64,000 nt of DNA from an uncultured Granulosicoccus sp. Lineage in GTDB: Bacteria > Pseudomonadota > Gammaproteobacteria > Granulosicoccales > Granulosicoccaceae. The stretch spans positions 124,001 to 188,000 of the forward strand of contig CANLNQ010000003.1 of assembly GCA_947492525.1 (NCBI GenBank). The letters are read 5' to 3'. A program made the position numbers and the translations under genes. Under the pieces are notes generated by a model. It saw nothing but the letters and a program-made list of their open reading frames with translations. It had not been told where the DNA came from and did not search any database. Each line of letters opens with the position of its first letter. Position 1 is the first letter of the stretch. Below are positions 20,501 through 26,473 of the stretch, piece after piece.

Positions 20501-20962
20501 CTTCTTGATGGTCGGCAGATCGTCAGGCAGGGGTTCGGTGGCAGGCACTACCGGTACACCCGCCTCGATGGCGAGGTTTCGGGCGGCAACCTTGTTGCCC
20601 AGGCGGCGCATGGTGTCGGCCCTGGGGCCGATGAAGGTGATACCCGCGGCGTCGCAGGCATCCACGAATTCAGGGCTCTCCGACAGCAGACCGTAGCCGG
20701 GATGGATGGCGTCGGCCCCCGAGAGCCTGGCGACTCGCAGGACCTCGTCGATGGACAGGTAGGACTCGATAGGTCCCATGGTTTCAGTCAGGTGCGGACC
20801 AGCGCCAACCTGATAGGCCTCGTCGGCCTTGAAGCGGTGAAGTGCCAGCTTGTCTTCTTCCGCCCAGATTGCCACGGTCTTGATGCCCAGCTCGTTGGCT
20901 GCTCGGAAGATCCTGATAGCGATCTCGGATCGGTTGGCAACAAGAATTTTCTTGATTGACAA
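17495..20962 (-). CDS. pyc: Pyruvate carboxylase
   Basis: A single-chain 1155-residue biotin enzyme that carboxylates pyruvate to oxaloacetate (anaplerosis). Biotin carboxylase occupies about 1-450 (KASWGGGGRGMR, FFIEVNPRVQVEHTVTEE). The carboxyltransferase barrel is about 540-810 (TTMRDSHQSLLATRMRT at its start, then SLECWGGATFDVSMRFL, FRVFDCFN and the metal site HFHTHDTSG). The C-terminal biotinyl domain carries EAMKMET with the biotin lysine at K1118. The length matches typical full-length PYC. The start at ATG 20962 gives the canonical KKILVANRSEIAIR N-terminus. It is monocistronic, with a 216-bp gap to the next gene upstream. Confidence 0.97.
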   Translation of the reverse strand: MSIKKILVANRSEIAIRIFRAANELGIKTVAIWAEEDKLALHRFKADEAYQVGAGPHLTETMGPIESYLSIDEVLRVARLSGADAIHPGYGLLSESPEFVDACDAAGITFIGPRADTMRRLGNKVAARNLAIEAGVPVVPATEPLPDDLPTIKKMAAEIGYPIMLKASWGGGGRGMRTIRSEEDLDKEANEARREARAAFGKDEIYLEKLVERARHVEAQILGDTHGNAVHLFERDCTVQRRNQKVVERAPAPYLSDEQRQELSGYALKIANATNYIGAGTVEFLMDMDTGSFYFIEVNPRVQVEHTVTEEVTGIDIIKAQIHLVEGAVIGTPESGVPPQDEIRLNGHAMQCRITTEDPEQNFVPDYGRITAYRGASGFGIRLDGGTAYSGAIINRFYDPLLEKVTAWAPTSDEVIKRMDRALREFRIRGVATNLTFLENVIGHPKFLDNSYTTRFIDTTPELFDQVRRKDRATKLLHYVADVTVNGHPETRDRPRPRADALPPQVPWFDKPISPGTKNRLDEHGPEAFSKWLRENSQVMVTDTTMRDSHQSLLATRMRTKDIVAIADAYAKGLPQLLSLECWGGATFDVSMRFLTEDPWERLALIRERAPNILLQALFRGANGVGYTNYPDNVVKHFIRQAAQSGVDLFRVFDCFNWVDNMRVSMDAVLEEGKLCEATICYTGDMLDDARPKYQLKYYLDMAREIEKAGAHIICIKDMAGLMKPAAATVLFKALREETSLPVHFHTHDTSGISAATVLAAVDAGVDAIDAAMDALSGNTSQPCLGSIVAALRGTERDTGLSRETIEQISFYWEAVRNKYAAFESDLKGPASEVYLHEMPGGQFTNLKEQARSMGLELRWHEVARAYSDVNQMFGDVVKVTPSSKVVGDMALMMVSQDLTIEEVEAPGRDIAFPDSVVSMMRGELSQMPGGFPEGIQKKVLKGEKPLAGRASAEMEPADLDAIRAKLTELLNRQPSENELASYNMYPKVFTDFAATQSLYGPTSVLPTPVYFYGLNVGDEIFVEIERGKTLVIRCSAIGEVNEQGMVRVFFELNGQPRSIAVPDRLHGAAGATARPKAEPGNTEHVGAPMPGVVSTVNVKSGQTVETGDILLSIEAMKMETAIYSEVDGVVEELLVKAGDQIDAKDLMVRIVAGD

Positions 20963-21178
20963 GGCGTGGATCTCCTGACGATGGCGGAAGTGCAGAATTC
21001 TACCCGCAATATGCCTGTACCGTCACAAGTGAATCGCCAAGGAGTTTGTACCGGGCAGGAACGTATCGGCACGCGATCAGGTGTTATTCTTGATGGAATG
21101 AGTCAGTTCGATCGCACCGGCGAGTGCTGACACCCGAGCGCTGGCCCGCGTGCAGGAATACCGAAACGCTGACCTTGT

Positions 21179-22336
21179 CTAGCCATCCGCCTCGGCTATA
21201 TCGAAACGGAACCTGATCAGCACCGGATAGCCGACGAAGTCATCGTTCTGCTGGCTCTCCATACCGATATCGAACTCCCTTCGGTCGACGGTGAATTCAC
21301 CCCGGGCCACCTGCTTGCCTTCCTCTGCAGTCAATGACATGGGGAAGGATATTTCCTTCGTCGTGGTCTTGATGGTGAGATTGCCGGTGACCTGCAGCGT
21401 GCCGTCATCCGCACCTTCGATACCGGTGGACTCGAAACGTGCAACAGGGTGCGCTTCGCTATCGAACCACTCCGGTTCGGGCAACGATCCGGCCACTTGC
21501 AGGTTGTCGCTGGAAACGGTGGCCGTCATGACTTCAGCCACGATACTGCTGGCAGAGGGATCGGCTGCATCGATCAGGGCATCGACCGTGGTATCGGCGA
21601 AAATGCCGGGTGTCTGTTCACCCGTTACATCGGCAATGAAGCTGACCTCGCTGTCGCCAGCTGCCAGCAAGGCGGCCTGCCTGTTCATGTTGGCCGACAG
21701 GTAGGCGGCGCCACCAGCCACGGCAATGGCTGCGGCCAGCGTGACTGATTTGCGACGGAAGCTTGCCGAACCGGGTTCGGGCAGCATGCGAAGCAGGGTG
21801 GTGTCCTTGTCGAACCAATGGTGCTTGAGCGCCGCACCGATGTGAGCCAACAGGATCAGGATGAGAAGATTGGCTGCCAGCTCGTGATACTCGTGGAAGC
21901 TGTGGGCGATGGCTTCGCGATTGTCCAGTGTGTCGAAAGGCGGCAGGTGGGGCCATTCGATGACATTGAACAGAATCGTTTCCAGGTTCAGCGGCGAGGC
22001 CGACACCATGATCCAACCCGTCAAGGGTATGGCTATCATGAGGACATAAAGCAGGACGTGCGCGAATGAGGCAGCGCGTTGCTGCCAGTTCGGGATCGTC
22101 TTCAGCTCCGGCGGGGGCGTGTGCGTGAAACGCCAGGCCAATCGCAGCAGCGAGAGCAACAGCACCGTGATGCCGAAGCTCTTGTGCCACTGCGTCAGAG
22201 CGTAGCGGACAGGGTCGTTGTCATCGAGCGATGCCATGTACTTGCCAATGGCCAGCAAGCCGATGATCAGCAATGCAATCAGCCAGTGAAAGATGACGGC
22301 GACATCACCATAGCGCTGCTCGACGGAACGACCCAT
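21179..22336 (-). CDS. Cytochrome b561 / YceI fusion protein
   Basis: A 385-residue fusion of two domains that are usually separate. The N-terminal part (about 1-185) is a four-helix cytochrome b561-type membrane domain with heme-ligand-type histidines in VIFHWLIALL, QWHKSFG and EYHELAANLL. A further transmembrane segment (about 185-205) leads to a C-terminal YceI lipocalin-like domain (about 215-385), predicted periplasmic. The family role is electron transfer with quinone- or isoprenoid-binding YceI. The frame opens at 22396 inside the upstream gene, but ATG at 22336, with AAGGGAAT just before it, gives the natural MGRSVEQRYGD start. It follows the stand-alone YceI gene on the same strand, 43 bp after its stop, so an operon is likely. 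Confidence 0.88.
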   Translation of the reverse strand: MGRSVEQRYGDVAVIFHWLIALLIIGLLAIGKYMASLDDNDPVRYALTQWHKSFGITVLLLSLLRLAWRFTHTPPPELKTIPNWQQRAASFAHVLLYVLMIAIPLTGWIMVSASPLNLETILFNVIEWPHLPPFDTLDNREAIAHSFHEYHELAANLLILILLAHIGAALKHHWFDKDTTLLRMLPEPGSASFRRKSVTLAAAIAVAGGAAYLSANMNRQAALLAAGDSEVSFIADVTGEQTPGIFADTTVDALIDAADPSASSIVAEVMTATVSSDNLQVAGSLPEPEWFDSEAHPVARFESTGIEGADDGTLQVTGNLTIKTTTKEISFPMSLTAEEGKQVARGEFTVDRREFDIGMESQQNDDFVGYPVLIRFRFDIAEADG

Positions 22337-22379
22337 ACCCGTATTCCCTTGAAATGACGTTCCAGAAATTTTCGCTGGA

Positions 22380-22997
22380 TTACTGTGCCTTGCCAAGCTC
22401 GGCAGTAATGTTCAGCGTCACTTCATCGCCGACATTGGGTGCGTAGGCACCTAGTCCGAAATCGGAACGAAGAAGTTCCCCTGTGGCATCAATGCCGACG
22501 ACGGGCTTGCCCGTCATCGGGTGATCCATGGCGCCATTGATGGTGACGTCCAGCGTGACCGGCTTGGTGACATCCTTGATGGTCAGATCTCCGACCACCG
22601 TATAACCACCTTCTTCAGCGGCAGTGATGGTGGTGGACTGAAACAGGATGTCGGGGTACTGAGTGGTGTCCAACCAGTCGCCACCGGTCAGATGTTCCTT
22701 GAAAATGGCGGAGCCGGTGAGAACGCTGCCAGCATCAATTTCTACCAGAATCATGGACTTGGTGGGATCTGCGCTGTCCAGGTTCAGATCTACCGAGAAG
22801 TCGTCGAAGCTGAGAGTCGGGTTGGACAAACCAAGATGGCTGTAGGTGAAGTCAATGTAGGCATGCGTCGGATCAAGGGTGTAGGTGCCGCTGGGTACTG
22901 CGCTGAGGTCAGCGGCGGAGGCGCTGCCTATTGCGCCTGCCGTGGCCATGAGTACAGCCAGTGTCGTTGTCTTCGTCAGATTCTTCAAAGAGGTCAT
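22380..22997 (-). CDS. YceI family periplasmic protein
   Basis: A 205-residue exported protein with a signal peptide (TTLAVLMATAGAIGSASA, cleavage near 28) and a YceI lipocalin-like barrel (GTYTLDPTHAYIDFTYSH near the start; LRSDFGLG near the end). YceI proteins bind polyisoprenoid or quinone-like lipids; the physiological role is not settled. It is the first gene of a two-gene unit with the cytochrome b561-YceI fusion. E. coli has the comparable yceJ (b561) and yceI pair as neighbours. Confidence 0.9.
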   Translation of the reverse strand: MTSLKNLTKTTTLAVLMATAGAIGSASAADLSAVPSGTYTLDPTHAYIDFTYSHLGLSNPTLSFDDFSVDLNLDSADPTKSMILVEIDAGSVLTGSAIFKEHLTGGDWLDTTQYPDILFQSTTITAAEEGGYTVVGDLTIKDVTKPVTLDVTINGAMDHPMTGKPVVGIDATGELLRSDFGLGAYAPNVGDEVTLNITAELGKAQ

Positions 22998-23065
22998 GAT
23001 GATGTCGCGATCCCGTGTCAGATGGAAAAAATTCAGGCCAAGTGGCCGAAAGTTACAGATAGTGC

Positions 23066-23095
23066 TCGACTAGTTAAAGTTCAACATCGTATACT
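23066..23095 (+). promoter_or_regulatory. Candidate promoter of tRNA-Arg
   Basis: TCGACT (23066-23071) and TATACT (23090-23095) lie 18 bp apart and end 34 bp before the mature tRNA. The -10 is followed by a GC-rich discriminator (atgcgc), as in stringently controlled stable-RNA promoters. Position and match support it; the start site is not proven. Confidence 0.5.
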
Positions 23096-23129
23096 ATGCG
23101 CACTCGGCAGCGATGCACGAGTTTGCGCT

Positions 23130-23206
23130 GCGCCCGTAGCTCAGTTGGATAGAGTACCTGGCTTCGAACCAGGTGGTCGGAGGTTCGAATCCTTCCGGGC
23201 GCGCCA
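23130..23206 (+). tRNA. tRNA-Arg (anticodon TCG)
   Basis: A 77-nt cloverleaf including an encoded CCA. The acceptor stem is GCGCCCG/CGGGCGC, with discriminator G and CCA at 23204-23206. The D-arm contains AGCTCAGTTGGATAGAG, the anticodon stem is CCTGG/CCAGG around loop CTTCGAA (anticodon TCG), and the T-arm is GGAGGTTCGAATCCTTCC. It decodes CGA. Confidence 0.97.
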
Positions 23207-23628
23207 TTTTTCCCATATCGCTGACCGGCGGCCTGACTCTACGGCTCGGCTCTGCCTCATTGACAGGTAATGGGCACGGCTCGGCTCTACCGGTTGACCG
23301 GGAGGGGGCCTGCTTGCATCCGCAGTGGTATGAATATTGTCCACCATGCCAGTCATAACGCGAAGGGTATTCTCGATTGGCAACTTCGTGGTGTGGAACG
23401 CCTGAGTAGCGAGCACGTCCGTGTGTTCTACCATCCAAAGCGCCCGGCAAAGAGTCTTCTGATCAGGCCCGGATTGCCGGACATTGGCGTTACGGGGTTC
23501 GGCGCCGTGTTGCCACTGGCTTTGTATCTGTACCACTACGCCTGACCATGGCGTGAGATCGGACCGGCATTCATGGCAGCAACGAATGGCAACAGAACGC
23601 AGTTGCCACGCGATCGCCTATCTCTCAG
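23207..23628. other. Intergenic region downstream of tRNA-Arg
   Basis: This 422-bp stretch holds no gene I can recognise. ACGGCTCGGCTCT occurs twice (23241-23253 and 23276-23288), giving two imperfect 35-bp direct repeats. The segment 23338-23545 is open in more than one frame but matches no family I know; it might be a decayed gene. No integrase or att-type duplication of the tRNA end is visible. Confidence 0.5.
23241..23310. repeat. Two imperfect 35-bp direct repeats after tRNA-Arg
   Basis: The core ACGGCTCGGCTCT at 23241-23253 is repeated at 23276-23288. Similarity continues weakly through the following TTGACxGG. They start 35 bp after the tRNA end. Confidence 0.55.
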
Positions 23629-24351
23629 TCAATAACTGGCACGCGAGCTACGCAGACCAACTGCCTGGATGATCTCGACCGGATAATCTTCGGCACTGCC
23701 TTTCTTTGGCAGTTCCAGTTCCAGTCGTTCGCCGGCGTACAGTCGATTGGGTTGCAGCTCAATGCAATCGCTGCCGTCTTTCTCGCACTGGGCAATGCGT
23801 CGGAGCAATACATTCGTGTTGCCCGTGTTGGTCAGTGCCAGGCTTGAGTCGGATCGTTCCACCTTCATTTGTGGTTCCAGATTTTCCGGCCGCGATAGCA
23901 GCAGGATCTCGTAACCAAGCAATACCTTGATGCCGGAGGTCGTCTTGCCTGGCAGTGCGGCACCCAGATTGACCTTGCCCGTGAACGGTTTGACAGACAA
24001 GCGGAACACTCGATCGATATCGGTAGCAGCCTCGCGCATGATCAAGCGAACTCGTTTGCGCTGACCCGGCAGAACCAGCAGCTGTTCGGGGCTGACGAGT
24101 ACCGGTGCTGTGCGAGGGTCGTCCAGTTCGACTCTGCCGGGTTCTGCGGTATGCGGGTCGATTATCTCGGCAATCTTCAGGTCAAGATATATCTTGTGTT
24201 CGCCTTCATTGCGAACCTCCAGATCTCGAGTTTTCTGACCGGGATCGAATTCGAGTACGGATTGATCCACGGTTATCTGAGCATCGACCACTGGGCAAAA
24301 CGACAGAACCAGGGCGAGCAGACTGATGGAAGTGAACGTGTTCTTGATCAT
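23629..24351 (-). CDS. Fimbrial periplasmic chaperone (PapD-like)
   Basis: A 240-residue exported chaperone of the chaperone/usher pathway. A signal peptide (LLALVLSFCPVVDA) is followed by an N-terminal Ig-like domain (ITVDQSVLEFDPGQKTRDLE; basic LPGQRKRVRLIMRE in the region that usually contacts the subunit C-terminus) and a shorter C-terminal domain (MKVERSDSSLALTNTGNTNV) with two cysteines (CEKDGSDC). It would hold fimbrial subunits folded in the periplasm by donor-strand complementation and hand them to the usher. It is transcribed away from the subunit/usher operon, sharing the 254-bp region 24352-24605. Confidence 0.85.
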   Translation of the reverse strand: MIKNTFTSISLLALVLSFCPVVDAQITVDQSVLEFDPGQKTRDLEVRNEGEHKIYLDLKIAEIIDPHTAEPGRVELDDPRTAPVLVSPEQLLVLPGQRKRVRLIMREAATDIDRVFRLSVKPFTGKVNLGAALPGKTTSGIKVLLGYEILLLSRPENLEPQMKVERSDSSLALTNTGNTNVLLRRIAQCEKDGSDCIELQPNRLYAGERLELELPKKGSAEDYPVEIIQAVGLRSSRASY

Positions 24352-24605
24352 GTGGTGTCAGTGCGTTCGGATGGGTTGGCGTTACATCGAAATACGTTGT
24401 CAGGAATCTGCAGGCTGGATCTCGTTTATTCGTGCTTGAACCGTGAAGGAGTCGAGACATCAGGCAGATAAACCAATTTGTGTAACCTGTTACTAACAGT
24501 TCGCATGGCGGTTGACGTTACTAGTCAGGTCGGTGAGGAGATGAGCTGTACCTGATCGAAACGAGGAGTCAAAACAAAAAAAATCAATCGAGGAACAACT
24601 CAATC

Positions 24606-25127
24606 ATGTTCAGCAGATTACTCAAGGCAGGCGCAGTCACCATCCCCTTCATTCTCGCCGGTCATGCACTGGCAGCGACAGACGGAGCGCTGAAATTCGA
24701 CGGAGAAGCATCCACCGGCAACTCTGATGTGTCCATCGTCAAGCAGATTTCAGTCCAGATCACGAATCTGGACGATCTCGACCTGGGCACTCACGCTCAG
24801 CTGTCAGCAGACCAGGAAGCCACTGATGATGTCTGTGTGTTTGCATCGAACACGACCTATTTCGTGACAGTAAGCTCGGCCAATGGCAATTTCCAGATGG
24901 TGGGTGCCGACCCGGCAAATACTCTGGATTACTCTGTCAGATGGGGAGCTACACCACTGACGTATAACACTCAGATCGGCGTGGCGCAGACGGGTGATCC
25001 ACTGGACGTCACCTGTGGCGGATCCAGCAACGCCTCCTATACGGTCACCGTTGCTCAGGCGGACTTCAACGCAGCAACCTACGATACCTACAGCGATATC
25101 CTGACGGTATCGATAGTGCCGGAGTAG
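24606..25127 (+). CDS. Fimbrial subunit-like exported protein 1 (probable major pilin)
   Basis: A 173-residue exported protein with a signal peptide ending near AGHALA. The mature part is beta-rich with two cysteines (DVCVFASN and LDVTCGGSSN) and ends in the alternating strand YSDILTVSIVPE typical of chaperone/usher subunits. It is the first gene after the divergent promoter region and is separated from the next subunit by 321 bp containing a strong hairpin. That layout suits a major subunit expressed above the rest. An AGGAAC ribosome binding site precedes the ATG. The family is inferred from fold features and the neighbouring chaperone and usher. Confidence 0.75.
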   Translation: MFSRLLKAGAVTIPFILAGHALAATDGALKFDGEASTGNSDVSIVKQISVQITNLDDLDLGTHAQLSADQEATDDVCVFASNTTYFVTVSSANGNFQMVGADPANTLDYSVRWGATPLTYNTQIGVAQTGDPLDVTCGGSSNASYTVTVAQADFNAATYDTYSDILTVSIVPE

Positions 25128-25448
25128 TCGTTCAGCCTCAGTGTAGCGATCGCGATTTCCGGTCTTGCCGCACAGTGTCATGTTGCCTGGGGAACATGAC
25201 CACTGCATCCGGAGCCATGCCGATGGGTGGCGCTCGATGGAAGTGCTTCAAGCCACGACTGGCATAATCGCTGCTTGAGTGTGAAAGGTCATCATCTGCC
25301 TGGCTCAACCGTGAGCCGATGCAGTTGATGACCTTCACAGGAGCCTACACACACCGTGCTCGTATCGAGACGGGATCGGGCGTTCGACAGACGGTATGTA
25401 GCGAACTTCTTCGGCTCGGGACCATGAAGCCGGAGGACAGTACAAGTC
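25128..25448. other. Intercistronic region between fimbrial subunits 1 and 2
   Basis: This 321-bp gap lies inside the fimbrial gene row. It holds a small inverted repeat (CATGTT/AACATG near 25178-25198) and the 51-nt hairpin at 25285-25335. No coding signal was found. It may carry a partial terminator or a second promoter for the downstream genes. Confidence 0.55.
25285..25335 (+). promoter_or_regulatory. Strong bipartite hairpin within the fimbrial locus
   Basis: AAGGTCATCATCTGC (25285-25299) pairs with GCAGTTGATGACCTT (25321-25335), 15 bp with one mismatch. Inside it GGCTCA (25302-25307) pairs with TGAGCC (25312-25317) around a 4-nt loop. No T-run follows, so attenuation or 3'-end protection of the first subunit mRNA is more likely than a simple intrinsic terminator. 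Confidence 0.6.
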
Positions 25449-25961
25449 ATGCCCATTGTTCGAACGGCGCTGCTGCTGGCACTCCTTGTCAGAATGACGA
25501 TGGTGTCCGCGGCCACAGATGGGCTGTTGGGCAGCGAAAGTGAAGCCACGACACTCATCAGCTTTATCAAGCAGAACTCGGTTCGCATCTCTGGCGTCAG
25601 TGATATCAATCTGGGCACGCGAGCCAGCCTAACCCGGTCAGAGCACTACACCGAGGATGTCTGCGTCTATACCTCGACAGGTGCCTATGCCGTCACCGCG
25701 ACCTCGTTGAACGGTACCTTCGAACTTCGCAATGAGGACAGCAGTGATGCCATCGTGTATCGACTGCAGTGGGTCGTTGAAGGGGCGCAGGATCTGTTGC
25801 CCTCGGTTGCCTTGCGCGGATTGCGTGGCGATGTGTCGGATATCGATTGCAATGGCAATCTGAACGCCAGTATTCGCATCATTGTCAGCGCCTCGAGTTT
25901 CAATCGCGCAGACCCGGGTGTCTATACCGACACGCTAATGCTGCTTGTCAGGGCCGAATGA
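25449..25961 (+). CDS. Fimbrial subunit-like exported protein 2
   Basis: A 170-residue exported protein with a short signal peptide (ALLLALLVRMTMVSA). It resembles subunit 1 along its length: ATDGLLGSESEAT near the mature start, a DINLGTRASLT strand, paired cysteines (DVCVYTST and DIDCNGN), and a C-terminal TDTLMLLVRAE strand. It is likely a minor pilin or tip-associated subunit. Its stop overlaps the ATG of the third subunit (ATGA), indicating translational coupling. Confidence 0.75.
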   Translation: MPIVRTALLLALLVRMTMVSAATDGLLGSESEATTLISFIKQNSVRISGVSDINLGTRASLTRSEHYTEDVCVYTSTGAYAVTATSLNGTFELRNEDSSDAIVYRLQWVVEGAQDLLPSVALRGLRGDVSDIDCNGNLNASIRIIVSASSFNRADPGVYTDTLMLLVRAE

Positions 25962-26473
25962 AAATCTCTCGCCGGCCTGGTCGCCAGCGCGCATCGGCGC
26001 CATGCCGCGGCATCAGGAACGCAGGTTTCCTGGCCTGTCTTGCATTCTGCCTCGCTGCTCCGACAAGCAGAGCGCAAGGGCTCGACGTCGGTGGCGCCAT
26101 CTCGATGGGTTCCTGGTCGGCCAATGCCACGCGCTATCTGGTCCGCCGGCCAGTGTGTGCATGGTCAAGTACATCGGATGCGCTCTATCGCGTGGTCGCT
26201 GAGCCTGACGGCAATTCCGGAAGCTTTGAATTGCTCAGCGATCTCGGTGAGCAGGTGCGATTTGAAGTCCGGTGGCGTGACAATGATGTGTCCTCGGTCT
26301 GGGAGCGGTTGCTGCCGGGATTGCCATCCAGCAGACGCTACAGATTCGGCAACGCGAAGAGTTGTCCGGGCGGGGCAACGCAGGTTCAGATTCGGTTGTC
26401 GAAGGATGATGCTGATCGCGTTCCGGGAGGGGTCTATTCCCGTGTACTGACATTCATTCTGGTCGCTGAATGA
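25958..26473 (+). CDS. Fimbrial subunit-like exported protein 3
   Basis: A 171-residue protein. The frame is open upstream, but ATG at 25958 overlaps the preceding TGA and gives a basic N-terminus, a hydrophobic stretch (AGFLACLAFCLAAPTSRA) and a mature start near AQGLDVGG. The mature protein has two cysteines (RPVCAWSS and KSCPGGA) and a C-terminal strand YSRVLTFILVAE similar to subunits 1 and 2. The lower similarity and the position just before the usher suit a minor or tip subunit. Its stop overlaps the usher ATG. Confidence 0.7.
   Translation: MKISRRPGRQRASAPCRGIRNAGFLACLAFCLAAPTSRAQGLDVGGAISMGSWSANATRYLVRRPVCAWSSTSDALYRVVAEPDGNSGSFELLSDLGEQVRFEVRWRDNDVSSVWERLLPGLPSSRRYRFGNAKSCPGGATQVQIRLSKDDADRVPGGVYSRVLTFILVAE

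Noticed and set aside
19565-20959. Plus-strand 464-codon frame opposite pyc
   Set aside because: Shadow of the pyruvate carboxylase gene, whose motifs are complete on the minus strand.
23094-23536. Minus-strand frames containing ARPEGFEPPT- and RKDSNLRPPG-like peptides
   Set aside because: These are well-known false proteins produced by reading the antisense of tRNA-Arg.
23130-23628. Integrative element attached at tRNA-Arg
   Set aside because: No integrase, no visible duplication of the tRNA 3' end and no cargo genes in the window.
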